Shown here: positions 25,626-34,388 of the stretch, piece by piece
Position numbering within the stretch: the stretch's first letter is position 1
Layout of the letters: each line of letters starts with the position of its first letter
Origin: Verrucomicrobiota bacterium
Lineage (GTDB): Bacteria > Verrucomicrobiota > Verrucomicrobiia > JABWAM01
NCBI GenBank assembly: GCA_016198745.1
Contig: JACQHZ010000166.1
Location: 1 to 39,535, forward strand
DNA: 39,535 bases
Direction: 5' to 3'
The notes under the pieces: model-generated
The model's database searches: none
Told to the model about the DNA's origin: nothing
The model's input: only the letters and a program-made list of their open reading frames with translations
Position numbers and translations under genes: made by a program

Positions 25626-25865
25626 ATGATCAGCGCGCTTCGCGGGATGCCGCTCAAACAGCTTTATCTCCATGATTGCCCGGCGCTGACTGATCTCTCC
25701 CCGCTGGCTGATTGCGCGGCTCTGGAACAACTGACAATTCCGAAACAATGCCGCGACATTGAATTTCTGCGGCGATTGCCTCGCCTGGAACGTCTTTCTT
25801 ACACCGCAGTGTCCCACCCCGCCGCCGAGTTTTGGAAGGAATGGGACGCGAAGAAGGGGAAATAG
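25626..25865 (+). pseudogene. C-terminal leucine-rich-repeat remnant
   Basis: The 79 codons give two to three short LRR units: LRGMPLKQLYLHDCPALTDLSPLADCAALEQLTIP and IEFLRRLPRLERLSY, ending with FWKEWDAKKGK. This resembles the end of large PVC proteins (often protein kinases or WD proteins with C-terminal LRRs). The rest of such a gene is missing. The following 230 bp up to 26094 contain no recognisable gene. Confidence 0.55.
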
Positions 25866-26094
25866 AAAACTCGTCAATCCACTTTCCATCATCGCTCAAG
25901 CGGCGGCCATGTTTTCATGGGAGGGAATGTTGGGATCAGTTTGGAAAACGGCCCAAGGGCTTTGGTTACTACTCAGGTTCAGAGTTTGCCCTCGCGAAAG
26001 CGGGGGGGTCAATGGTTCGCGGTTTGCGACGCATGATCAGGGCTTCTGAGTAAAACCGACTTGCTAATTCGTTTTTTTATGCTAAAAACGACTC

Positions 26095-26753
26095 ATGTAT
26101 CCACGATTGCTTTCGGCGCCAACCAAGGGAAGTTTCTTCCTGTTCGGCCCGCGCGGGGTGGGCAAGACCGCCTGGCTGCGGCGAGTTTCTCGCAAGGCAG
26201 TGTGTTGAACATGACGGCGGTGGCGCGGGAGTGCGCCGTCTCGGCCAAGGTGGTTGAAGATTACTTCGGCATTCTGGAGGATCTGCTGCTTGCGGTGCGC
26301 CTGCCGGTGTTCACGAAGCGGGCCAAACGACGGATGATCGCGCATCCGAAGTTCTACTACTTTGATGCGGGGGTGTTTCAGGCGATTCGACCGCGTGGGC
26401 CGTTGGACGTTCCCGGCCAGATTCATGGTCCCGCGTTGGAAACGCTTTTCTTGCAGCAACTGCGGGCCCTGAATGATTATCGAAGTCTCGGCTTCCGATT
26501 GCACTACTGGCGCACCGCCGCAGGCGACGAAGTGGACTTCGTGTTGCACGGCGAACGCGGTCTGTTCGCGTTCGAGGTGAAAATGGCGCAGAACGTTCGT
26601 CCGGACAACCTGCGCGCCTTGGAACGTTTCCGCGCGGACTTTCCCCAGGCCAAGGCGCACTTGCTCTACCTGGGCAACCGCCGATGGCACGAACGCGGCA
26701 TTGAGATTGTCCCGTTCATCGAGTGCGTCACCCTGTTGGACAAATTCTTGTGA
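26095..26753 (+). pseudogene. AAA_14/DUF4143 ATPase gene with internal deletion
   Basis: From ATG 26095 the DNA encodes MYPRLLSAPTKGSFFLFGPRG with VGKTAWLRRVS, the usual start with Walker A of DUF4143 ATPases. That frame stops after about 36 codons. In another frame (track ORF 26061-26753) the protein resumes as GSVLNMTAVARECAVSAKVVEDYFGILEDLLLAVRLPVFTKRAKRR and runs to a normal C-terminus with the DUF4143 nuclease-like part (DEVDFVLHGERGLFAFEVKMA). Walker B and the rest of the ATPase core, about 150 residues, are missing and the two ends are out of frame. Confidence 0.85.
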
Positions 26754-26761
26754 CCTGTTGC

Positions 26762-26820
26762 TGTAGCGGCGGTCTATGACCGTCGCCACCACCTTGCGGC
26801 GCTCATAGAGCGCCGCTACA
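26762..26820. repeat. Double-hairpin palindromic element D
   Basis: A 59-bp element: outer inverted repeat TGTAGCGGCG (26762-26771) / CGCCGCTACA (26811-26820), with inner hairpins CGGTC-TAT-GACCG (26770-26782) and GGCGCTC-ATA-GAGCGCC (26798-26814). Located just after the deleted ATPase gene. Confidence 0.8.
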
Positions 26821-26921
26821 ATTGGCCGCTTGAAAAATTCATTTTTGAAATAGAAATGACATGAAATATCCGGGTCATTTCGTCGCCTGCCGCTTCCGCG
26901 ACCGAGCATGCGGTTTTGGAG

Positions 26922-27221
26922 ACGGGCCGTACTCGATGGTTTTACGTCAGTGATGGGATTGGCCTCTGGCATGAGCACGCGGGGCTCAAAGTAATAGAAG
27001 CGGCATCGGAACATTTCCTCGCGAAAGGCGGTGAGGTGCGGATAGTGAGGCGCGTAGAGCGAATGAATTTCCAGTTGAATCTTGTAGCGAAGGAGGCGAT
27101 GCGTTATTCGACTTTTCTCCTGTGAAACCCCATTCACGATGACTTCACCTCCTGGCCGGGCGTGAGTGCGGGATGGCGGATTTCCAAAGAGCCAGGGTTC
27201 GTAACTTTTGAATCGAATCAT
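26922..27221 (-). pseudogene. AAA family ATPase (AAA_21-like) remnant
   Basis: Inside a long antisense frame (26082-27650) only this part looks like protein. It starts MIRFKSYEPWLFGNPPS at an ATG that overlaps the start of the YetA-like gene, has GGEVIVNGVSQEKSR and RLLRYKIQLEI, then jumps to SLYAPHYPHLTAFREEMF and CRFYYFEPRVLMPEANPITDVK, typical of RecF-like predicted ATPases. The Walker A region expected between and the whole C-terminal half are absent, so the gene is dead. The rest of the long antisense frame is a shadow. Confidence 0.55.
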
Positions 27222-29610
27222 GAAAAAGTCAAAAACGCTGAATTGGAAAATTAACGTTACAAGTTCGCCCAGCGGTTTGAGCCATTGGCCGGCTCGTGTC
27301 AGCATCCCGCTCCCCAAGGGGATGGATGCGAAGGCGGAATTCTCGATCAGAGGACCCGATGGACGGACCGTCTCCGCCCAATCGCGGGTTTTAGTTCCAT
27401 GGCCGGATGGTTCGCCGCGCTGGGTGCAGTTGGATTTCCAAGCCGGGCAAACGGGTGAGCACATCGTCTCCAACAAGTTTGCGCCGGAGAAACCAACGTT
27501 GCCTGTCGAAGTCACCCGTGAAAAAAGCATGGTCCACGTCACAGTCGGGCGAATGCGCGTTACGCTCTCCCCGGAAGGCGCCAGCCTCATCGCAGGCATC
27601 ACGTGGGACCATCGGCCGCTCACGGGTAACGCTGCTTCATGGCGGTTCACCGTTACCGTCGAGGACGGGAAGGTCCATCCGCTTGCGCCATCAGCCGGTC
27701 GGAATTTGACTATCGAAGCCGACGGACCCCATCGCTATCAAATTTCGTGGGAAACCCATCACGCTGATGGCGGTGACCGCCGTTCGCTCGACGCGCGTTT
27801 TCGGTTCGAGGCGCTGGCAGGCATGGAAGGATTTACGCTGTCGTATCAGTTCTTCCACAAGTTGCCGGGACATGAGGCGCTGAAATTCAAGGGCATCCAA
27901 GGTGAATTCGAATTCGGACCGCTCGGAGACCGGAAGGGGCGGGTGGTTGTGGTTCAGTCCTCCTACAATAACGTGGGGCTGCCGCGCATGGTGCGAACTC
28001 GCAATGAGGTCACGGTGCATGTAGATCACACCCAGTTTGCGGCACATGTGGAGGATGCAGTGGTCCTGGACGATCATTTCGATTACCCGCATTTTCTTCT
28101 CAGCACCAATCTCTCCACGGGCAGCGCGGCGGCCCTGGAAAACGATCAAGCGGCGGTTCTGTGCGCGATGCGGGATTTTGAGTGTCAGCGACCCAAGACC
28201 CTGACGGTCCGGCCGGGCGGAATTCATTTTGGCATCTGGCCCGAAGAGGCGGGAACCCTGAAACTGCCCCAGGGACGCAGCAATCGGCAGGTTTTTTGTT
28301 TTCGGTTCTGTGATCCCGATCAGAAAAAAGTGGACGGTCTGCTTGCCAATCCGGCATCCTGCCATTTGGAACCGGCCGTTTGCTGGCTGGACAAGGCGGA
28401 CAGCATCCATGCCGGAGCGACGTGGGACCAACCGCGATTGTTCGACGGCAGCGAACCGGGCGCTGCGTTTTTCTCGCACCTGTTGCAGCACAACACCGGT
28501 CGATTTGAAACCGTGCCGGAAATGTTTCACTACGGTGACGCGCCGGATCCGGGCTATACCGTGGCTTATCCCTCGACCGGTCGCACGCCGAAGATCGGGG
28601 ACGCTCCAACGAAATTCATCTTTGCAGCAGCAGCCCACGTCCTTCATGGACATTTCCACAGCCAGGATCACCTGCCGCAGGTTTGGTCGAACAACGAGTA
28701 TGACGCCATCTATTGCCTGGCGCTGGAAACCATGCGCGCGCGCAACGCGGGCATCCTTCGCAGGCTTCAGGCCGCCGTCCGCCATCAAATCGAGGTGGAT
28801 TTCGTCCACTACGCCGATCATTGGCAGCATCATCGGGGCACGCCGGCGCATTCCTACGATCACGTGTCCGGAACGGCTGTGATCATGAGCCATCAGTGGA
28901 CCCAGGGATTGTATTACTACTATGCGCTGACCGGCGACGACGATGTGCCGGAAGTGGTCCGGGCCATTTGCGATTACAACATCGCCTTCATCAACCGCGA
29001 CGAGGTTTCTTTCACCCTCGGTTTCGACCGGGAACTCGGCTGGGCGCTGGTCGCCCTGGTCTTTGGCTACGAACTGACCGCCGAAAAGAAATACATTGAC
29101 GTCGCGCGCCTGGTTGCCCGGAAGCTCCAGCAATTCGCCCGTTCAAACGATCCCAAAGGGCTGATTAAAACCTCCTCTCCATCTGTTGGCGTGAAGGCCG
29201 CTGCCATTGGCGGAGGGTTCTATTATAATACGATTCCCCTTGGGTTTAAGGCGTACCATCAGGCGACCAACGAATCGTGGGCCAGGGATTTACTTCTCGA
29301 ATGGGTGGATTACGGAATGACCAATTTCAACAACAAGGCCACCGGGAACAAGTTGACGGAGTTGTTTCCGGAAATCTTCTGCTACGTGTGCGAATTGACC
29401 GGCAACAAGCGTTATCTCAAACAAAGCTTGTGGCACCTGATCATGTTCTTTCGCGGTTTCAGCACCATTGGCTGGCTTGACGAGATGGGCGGTCCGCTCT
29501 CCACCAAGCAATATGCGCGGGTCTATCGCGGATTGCTCCCTTTTCTCTCAACGCTCGCCCGCACAGGAATGCTGAAAAAGGTCGAGAAACGGTTGATGGG
29601 CGATTTGTAA
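27220..29610 (+). CDS. YetA/PcRGLX-like protein (exo-rhamnogalacturonan lyase-like)
   Basis: The 796-residue protein opens with a RIFT-barrel-like domain: HWPARVSIPLPKGMDAKAEFSIRGPDGRTVSAQSRVLVPWPDGSPRWVQLDFQ. A beta-sandwich region follows (TLSYQFFHKLPGHEALKFKGIQGEFEFGPLG). The C-terminal half (about residues 430-796) is helical and fits an alpha/alpha toroid (HWQHHRGTPAHSYDHVSG, YYALTGDDDVPEVVRAICDYN, FGYELTAEKKYIDVARLVARKLQQF). This order is that of PcRGLX/YetA (PL26-type) proteins, some of which cleave rhamnogalacturonan. ATG 27220 is used; the track start is a TTG 12 bp earlier. No signal peptide, so it may act on imported oligosaccharide. Catalytic residues were not checked against a known structure; convergent with radC. 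Confidence 0.65.
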   Translation: MKKSKTLNWKINVTSSPSGLSHWPARVSIPLPKGMDAKAEFSIRGPDGRTVSAQSRVLVPWPDGSPRWVQLDFQAGQTGEHIVSNKFAPEKPTLPVEVTREKSMVHVTVGRMRVTLSPEGASLIAGITWDHRPLTGNAASWRFTVTVEDGKVHPLAPSAGRNLTIEADGPHRYQISWETHHADGGDRRSLDARFRFEALAGMEGFTLSYQFFHKLPGHEALKFKGIQGEFEFGPLGDRKGRVVVVQSSYNNVGLPRMVRTRNEVTVHVDHTQFAAHVEDAVVLDDHFDYPHFLLSTNLSTGSAAALENDQAAVLCAMRDFECQRPKTLTVRPGGIHFGIWPEEAGTLKLPQGRSNRQVFCFRFCDPDQKKVDGLLANPASCHLEPAVCWLDKADSIHAGATWDQPRLFDGSEPGAAFFSHLLQHNTGRFETVPEMFHYGDAPDPGYTVAYPSTGRTPKIGDAPTKFIFAAAAHVLHGHFHSQDHLPQVWSNNEYDAIYCLALETMRARNAGILRRLQAAVRHQIEVDFVHYADHWQHHRGTPAHSYDHVSGTAVIMSHQWTQGLYYYYALTGDDDVPEVVRAICDYNIAFINRDEVSFTLGFDRELGWALVALVFGYELTAEKKYIDVARLVARKLQQFARSNDPKGLIKTSSPSVGVKAAAIGGGFYYNTIPLGFKAYHQATNESWARDLLLEWVDYGMTNFNNKATGNKLTELFPEIFCYVCELTGNKRYLKQSLWHLIMFFRGFSTIGWLDEMGGPLSTKQYARVYRGLLPFLSTLARTGMLKKVEKRLMGDL

Positions 29611-29661
29611 ACCAGGCGCAACGCTGCAAATCCCGCACAGCGCCTTCATCCGCCATCCGGG

Positions 29662-30372
29662 TCACTCTCCAAGGATGCCCATTTGTTTGAGACTGATAAA
29701 ACTGTCGGAACGGGCGACGGAAGGGCGGCCGATGATGACGTGATCCAATAACGGAACGCCGAGCACTTCTCCCGCGCGTTTCATCTCGCGCGTGGTGCGA
29801 ATGTCGTCCGGACTCGGTTTGGGATCGCCGCTCGGATGGTTGTGGACGAGCACCAGATGGACCGCCGACGCGGCAATCGCCTCGCGGAAGACCTCGCGCG
29901 GATGCGCGAGGGTCTGATTGGTCAGGCCGCTTGTCACCTCGTAGCAACGCAAGAGACGAAGTTTGGAATCCAGCGCCAGACCGAAAAGAACCTCAACATT
30001 CAAGAACCGAACCCGCTCGGCCATGAGTTCGTAAATTTGTTTCGGATTGTCCAGCGGCCGATTCAGCATCTTGCGGGAACTGATGCGTTCGTGCAAATCG
30101 AACGCCGCCCGCAGGGCGGTCGCCTTCGCATTTCCGATTCCGGGAATGCGCGACATTTCGCGCACGGAACATCGCATGAGCGATTCCAGCCCGCCATAAT
30201 GTTTCAGCAACTTCTCACCCAGTTGCACCACCGAAAGCCCCTTGAGGCCGGTGCGCAACAGGATGGCGAGCAGTTCTGCGTCCGTGAGCGCCGCCGATCC
30301 AAACCGTTCCAGCCGTTCCCTCGGACGATTGTCTTCGGGGATTTCACGCAACAGGCCGCCGGGAGATTTCAT
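29662..30372 (-). CDS. radC: RadC family protein (JAB/MPN domain)
   Basis: A full-length RadC-like protein of 236 residues. The N-terminal PEDNRPRERLERFGSAALTDAELLAILLRTG, the helix-hairpin-helix segment (SRIPGIGNAKATALRAAFDL) and the JAB metalloprotease-like motif HNHPSGDPKPSPDDIRTTREM near residue 180 are all complete, as is the ending LLDHVIIGR...SFISLKQMG. The biochemical role of RadC is not settled (once linked to recombination repair; related proteins act in anti-restriction or natural transformation). It ends 52 bp from the convergent YetA-like gene and precedes no partner in the same operon except possibly the amidase upstream. Confidence 0.95.
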   Translation of the reverse strand: MKSPGGLLREIPEDNRPRERLERFGSAALTDAELLAILLRTGLKGLSVVQLGEKLLKHYGGLESLMRCSVREMSRIPGIGNAKATALRAAFDLHERISSRKMLNRPLDNPKQIYELMAERVRFLNVEVLFGLALDSKLRLLRCYEVTSGLTNQTLAHPREVFREAIAASAVHLVLVHNHPSGDPKPSPDDIRTTREMKRAGEVLGVPLLDHVIIGRPSVARSDSFISLKQMGILGE

Positions 30373-30412
30373 GGGATGCTCGATGTCAATGGGATTTCCA
30401 CTTTTGTGAAAT

Positions 30413-31063
30413 CTATTTGTGGCGCGACGCGGTGTCGGTCGTGTGATTATCTTGCGGCGACTGCCGCCCCGCGCTTGCGGAGTTCAGCGACGTCCAGAGA
30501 TTGGTCCACGAGAAAAGTCGGCCGGGACAATCGCTGTCTTCGCCGTAAAACTGGCCGTGCCCATGAATGTACTCTTCGGGGATATGAAACTCCGTTTGCA
30601 GACGAAGGAGGAGCTTGCCGAGCGACGCCATCTGACGCGCCGTGGGCCCCTTTCGGTTGAAATTGCCGATGAGACAGATGCCGATGCCGCAATCGTTCAA
30701 ATGATCCTGATGACAATGGCCGCCCTGGAGTTGGAATTTCCATCGGTGTCCCTCCACAATCGCACCATCCCCCAATCCCGCGCTCCCGTTGCCGATGAGA
30801 AAGTGATAGGCCATCCCGTTTTCCATCCCGCGATGAAGGTGTCCGGTCTGAATGATGTCTTCGTTGCCTTTCGTTGCGCCGCTGTGATGAATGACGATGT
30901 AGCGCCATTCCCGCGTCCCGGTCGGGATCGGCGCCGGTTCTGGCCGGGCGTACGATGCCCGCGCGCATGCGCAATTCAGCCACGGCGAGATCTCCGACGC
31001 CAACAAAAACAAGCTTGCGGCCGTCAGCCATCTCCAAGAGATGGATTTCATCATGCGTTTCAT
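30413..31063 (-). CDS. N-acetylmuramoyl-L-alanine amidase (Amidase_2/PGRP fold)
   Basis: A 216-residue zinc amidase of the peptidoglycan-recognition fold that would cut the lactyl-amide bond between MurNAc and L-Ala in the cell wall. Motifs: first zinc ligand in WRYIVIHHSGA (His-59/60), AYHFLIGNG, HCHQDHLNDCGIGICLIGNF and HGHGQFYGEDSDCPG near the C-terminus, which holds the second His and the Cys ligand. A signal peptide (WRWLTAASLFLLASEISP) points to export. The start ATG overlaps the stop of miaA (ATGA), so the two are translationally coupled. The last 30 residues after WTSL are disordered. Confidence 0.9.
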   Translation of the reverse strand: MKRMMKSISWRWLTAASLFLLASEISPWLNCACARASYARPEPAPIPTGTREWRYIVIHHSGATKGNEDIIQTGHLHRGMENGMAYHFLIGNGSAGLGDGAIVEGHRWKFQLQGGHCHQDHLNDCGIGICLIGNFNRKGPTARQMASLGKLLLRLQTEFHIPEEYIHGHGQFYGEDSDCPGRLFSWTNLWTSLNSASAGRQSPQDNHTTDTASRHK

Positions 31064-32013
31064 GTGAGAGGATGTTGGTTGGCCGGGCTTTCCGCCATTT
31101 CGCGGATGCGCTCCGTAATCCTAACCGACGATTCATCCTCAGACAAGTCCAACCATCGAATGTTTGGTTCATGCCGAAACCAGCTCAGTTGACGCCGGAC
31201 GAATTGACGGGTTCGTTGCTTCACCAGGAAGATTGTCTCTTCGAGACCGAGTTCGCCGGACAGGTGTCGGATCACCTCCGCGTAACCGATGGCCTTGGCA
31301 GCCGTCGGACCTTGCTTGAGGCGGCGTTCAAGCAACTGCCGGACCTCCTCCACAAAACCCCTGACAAACATTCGATCCACCCTTTCGTCGCAACGACGGT
31401 GCAATTCGGGCCGCGGCCGATTCAGCCCCACCAACGGAACGGCTGCCGATGCCCCTTGTTTCCACTGGGTTTGAAACGAGGAGATGGGGCGTCCCGTTGC
31501 CTCGAACAATTCAAGCGCACGGATCATTCTTCGACGGTCCCTTGCCTCGATGCGGCAGGCGGCCGCCGGGTCTGCTTCGAGAAGGCGCTGTCGCAGGCGT
31601 TCCGTTTCCATGGACTCCAATTGGTCGCGGAGCTTCTGGTTTCGACCGGGACCCTGAAAAATCCCCCGGGTAAGGCTGCGGACGTAGAGACCGCTCCCTC
31701 CGACCACGATGGGTCGGGCGTCGCGCGATTGGATTGCGGCGATGGCGGCGACCGCCAGTTCCCGGAACTTCGCCACATCCCAGGATTGGGTCACATCGAG
31801 AAGGTCGAGCAGATGGTGGGGAACCCCGCGTCGTTGTTCCATGGTGAGCTTGGCCGTTCCGATGTCCATGCCGCGGTAAACCTGCATCGAATCCGCAGAA
31901 ACGATCTCGCCGCCCAACTGCAACGCCAGTTCGACCGCGACCTCGCTCTTGCCCACCGCTGTGGGACCGACCAGAAAAGCAGGGGAACGCAAAGCGGTTG
32001 ATTTCAGTTGCAT
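31060..32013 (-). CDS. miaA: tRNA dimethylallyltransferase
   Basis: MiaA transfers the dimethylallyl group to A37 of tRNAs that read UNN codons. The P-loop GPTAVGKS (residues 16-23), SADSMQVYRGMDIGTAK, GVPHHLLDLLD, PIVVGGSGLYVRSL and the late motifs AAKAIGYAEV and RTRQFVRRQLSWFR are all present, and 317 residues is the usual length. It heads a two-gene unit with the amidase. The start ATG 32013 gives the usual N-terminus. Confidence 0.97.
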   Translation of the reverse strand: MQLKSTALRSPAFLVGPTAVGKSEVAVELALQLGGEIVSADSMQVYRGMDIGTAKLTMEQRRGVPHHLLDLLDVTQSWDVAKFRELAVAAIAAIQSRDARPIVVGGSGLYVRSLTRGIFQGPGRNQKLRDQLESMETERLRQRLLEADPAAACRIEARDRRRMIRALELFEATGRPISSFQTQWKQGASAAVPLVGLNRPRPELHRRCDERVDRMFVRGFVEEVRQLLERRLKQGPTAAKAIGYAEVIRHLSGELGLEETIFLVKQRTRQFVRRQLSWFRHEPNIRWLDLSEDESSVRITERIREMAESPANQHPLT

Positions 32014-32398
32014 GAGGCGGGGAGCGTCTCGTTCAGGCCGTCGATGTCGCGTAAAGACAACAAGGTTTGCCCCACAAGGAATTGGTCAGGATATGGTTCG
32101 GCAGTCAATGCCAAAGAGAAAGCCGGGAGCATTACCTCCATCTCGGCCTTTTTCCAGACTCTGGTCCCGCCACGGCGGTATTTTGCAAACGCGCCATCCA
32201 ACGGGCGTCCCGCTCGGCGGTGGACAGAAGACGGATGACTCGCCGCCGCGCTCCCGGCCAAGCGGTTCCGACGCGGGACAACGCGTTATTCCGGAAACCA
32301 TCGCTAAAATATTCCGCCCAAAAGTCGCTGGATTACTGCAGCAGGCCGGAAACCCTTCTCGCTTGCATGACGCGCGGCAGTTGTGAATCATTCGGCGG
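32014..32398. other. Intergenic region, no supportable gene
   Basis: This 385-bp gap separates the divergent miaA and glycosyltransferase genes and should contain both promoters. ORFs on both strands here lack any recognisable domain. A small hairpin CCGCC-AC-GGCGG near 32167-32180 resembles part of element C but no complete element was found. Confidence 0.5.
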
Positions 32399-33613
32399 AT
32401 GAACAAGCGCATCGTTGTTGCCGGGTTCATGACCTCCTGTCCCATCGCGGGCGTGGTGTGGCAGCATATCCATTATCTCCTCGGCCTCAAGAAATTGGGT
32501 TATGATCCCATTTATATCGAGGACACCGCGCGCCAACCGTACAACGCCGAGACCTTCGAGACCGGTGAAGGCGCGATTCCCGGCGTGGCCGCAACGACGC
32601 GCCGTCTGGCGCAACGATTCGGGTTTCAATGGGCGTACCGGACACGGTTCACCCGTCCCATGCAAACGCATGGCGATCTGACGGAAAGCCGGATCGCCGA
32701 CGCCTTCGCCAACGCGGCGGCAACGTTCAACCTCTGCGGCGCGCAGGAGTTGCATGACGCTGTGTTGAAATCAAGATGCCTGGTCTATGTCGAAAGCGAT
32801 CCCGGCGTCGAACAGATCAAGCTCGACAAGAAGATGGAAGATACCCGCGCGTACCTGAAGGCGCACCATGCGCATTTCACGTTCGGCGAAAACATCGGCC
32901 AACCGGATTGCCCCCTCCCCGCCGGCGGATTCCAGTGGCGCGCCACGCGCCAGCCCGTGGCGCTCGAACTCTGGCAAAATCAGAAAACAAAAATCCCCGC
33001 GCGCCATTCATCGGGCGCGCAAAATCAAAAATCAAAAATTCGCTTCACCACCGTCGCCAACTGGGAGACGAAGGGCAAGGACATCGTCTGGAAAAACCAG
33101 ATTTATTACTGGTCGAAGACCTTCGAGTTTCTCAAGTTTTCCGATCTTCCACGATGGCTGGGCGCGCCGCGGTTTGTCTGGGAACTGGCCACGGACATGA
33201 GCCGGGACCCGGCCTCCCAACAGCTTTTTGAACGTCAGGGCTGGCGGACCGCCAGCCCGCATCCGCTCTCATGCAATTTTGACGCTTACATCCGCTACAT
33301 ACAGGAGAGCGGCGCGGAGTGGACCGTGGCGAAGGATCAATACGTGCGGCTCAAGACCGGATGGTTCAGCGACCGCAGCGCCTGTTATCTCGCCACAGGC
33401 CGTCCGGTCATCACGCAAGACACGTCTTTCGACAGGTTCATCCCGACCGGAGAGGGGTTGTTCGCATTCCGGTCGCTGGACGACATCCGCGCAGCGGCGG
33501 AAGCGATCTCGAGCGACTACCCGCGGCACTCGCGCAAGGCGGCGGAAATCGCGCGCGACTGCTTTGCGGCGGAAAAAGTCGTAGGGAAAATGCTCCAGGC
33601 CATCGGCATCTGA
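32399..33613 (+). CDS. Glycosyltransferase family 1-like protein
   Basis: The 404-residue protein looks like a GT-B glycosyltransferase: an N-terminal Rossmann-like opening (IVVAGFMTSCPIAGVVWQHIHYLLGLKKLGYDPIYIED) and a C-terminal part TVAKDQYVRLKTGWFSDRSACYLATGRPVITQDTSF...TGEGLFAF, where the donor sugar nucleotide would bind. Between the halves, residues about 193-214 (NQKTKIPARHSSGAQNQKSKIR) are a low-complexity insert encoded by an AT-rich repeat. Codons 280-287 contain a perfect 21-bp palindrome. The gene remains open, so the insert is tolerated. Acceptor and sugar are unknown. It stands alone, divergent from miaA. Confidence 0.75.
   Translation: MNKRIVVAGFMTSCPIAGVVWQHIHYLLGLKKLGYDPIYIEDTARQPYNAETFETGEGAIPGVAATTRRLAQRFGFQWAYRTRFTRPMQTHGDLTESRIADAFANAAATFNLCGAQELHDAVLKSRCLVYVESDPGVEQIKLDKKMEDTRAYLKAHHAHFTFGENIGQPDCPLPAGGFQWRATRQPVALELWQNQKTKIPARHSSGAQNQKSKIRFTTVANWETKGKDIVWKNQIYYWSKTFEFLKFSDLPRWLGAPRFVWELATDMSRDPASQQLFERQGWRTASPHPLSCNFDAYIRYIQESGAEWTVAKDQYVRLKTGWFSDRSACYLATGRPVITQDTSFDRFIPTGEGLFAFRSLDDIRAAAEAISSDYPRHSRKAAEIARDCFAAEKVVGKMLQAIGI
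32976..33041 (+). repeat. AT-rich in-frame insert with inner hairpin
   Basis: Two similar AT-rich arms, AAAATCAGAAAACAAAAATC and AAAATCAAAAATCAAAAATT, flank a hairpin GCGCGCC-ATTCATC-GGCGCGC-type core. The unit is 66 bp, a multiple of three, and adds about 22 residues to the glycosyltransferase without breaking it. Composition is unlike the rest of the gene. Confidence 0.55.
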
Positions 33614-33770
33614 TACCGGCCATTCACACGTCTCCGGGCGCATCCCTTGGTTGTTGGTGATAATCACACCGTCGCCCAAAGATCAGGCTTGAATTCGAAG
33701 TCAAACGCTGCTGAGATGACGCCTATGCTGGGTTTGGATAGGATTTTCATCCTTTGACAACCTTTTTCCC

Positions 33771-34388
33771 ATGAGCCAACCTGTCCGCGCAACGTTGTTT
33801 TGTTCACTGCGAGTCGCTTTCTTGGTCATGGCAGCCATGTTGTTCCCTCGATGTTTTGCGCAATCGCCGGACACCAAAGCCGCCGCGCCGTCTTATCATC
33901 GGCCGTGCAAGGCCGATGATTTACCGGGAACCTGGAAGGTGGTGAAGTGGACCTGTTACTTCAAACCTCCCGAAAAAGATATTGCCAACGTCTGGTTTCA
34001 CGATGACCAATGGTGCCAGTTCACGGGCGACGGGAAAATGAAAAGCGCCAGCGCGATGAAAGGCGGCCGTTTGCTGGATGCGAAAGCGTTTGAGCGGCTC
34101 CCGGTCACCCGCAGCCTCTATGACCGTTTCAAGGTTCCTCTGGAAAGCGGTGTTCTTGAAAAACTGCCGGCGGTCATCGCGTACGCCTGCGAAACAGACG
34201 GGCGCGTGGTGGTTACCCGCACGGATTTGCAAGACCATCGTGAAATTTGGTTTTCAAATCTGATTACCGAAAACCGGTCCGAGCCGACCGTTGATGTTTT
34301 CCTTGAAAAGGGCGACCTGCTTATGACCATCCTGAATGCTCAAGGGAAGCCTGCCTATCTTCGCCAGCTTCGTCGCCTTCCGGAGTGA
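33771..34388 (+). CDS. Secreted hypothetical protein
   Basis: I cannot name the family. The 205-residue product starts with a signal peptide (SLRVAFLVMAAMLFPRCFAQS, cleavage probably after Ala-Gln or FA). The mature part has alternating strands such as DLPGTWKVVKWTCYF, WCQFTGDGKMKSASAM and REIWFSNLITEN, compatible with a small lipocalin-like beta-barrel. Its stop overlaps the GTG start of the DUF58 gene by 4 bp (GTGA), so it belongs to the same operon. Confidence 0.7.
   Translation: MSQPVRATLFCSLRVAFLVMAAMLFPRCFAQSPDTKAAAPSYHRPCKADDLPGTWKVVKWTCYFKPPEKDIANVWFHDDQWCQFTGDGKMKSASAMKGGRLLDAKAFERLPVTRSLYDRFKVPLESGVLEKLPAVIAYACETDGRVVVTRTDLQDHREIWFSNLITENRSEPTVDVFLEKGDLLMTILNAQGKPAYLRQLRRLPE

Noticed and set aside
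25866-26094. Small ORFs after the LRR remnant
   Set aside because: No recognisable family; probably further debris, but nothing to support a named feature.
26082-27650. 522-residue minus-strand ORF
   Set aside because: Most of it is antisense to the DUF4143 ATPase remnant and to the YetA-like gene; only the 26922-27221 part resembles a protein family and is listed as a pseudogene.
27691-29133. 480-residue minus-strand ORF
   Set aside because: Antisense to the YetA-like gene, no recognisable domain.
32004-32261. 85-residue minus-strand ORF ahead of miaA
   Set aside because: No recognisable domain, overlaps the miaA start and lies where divergent promoters are expected.
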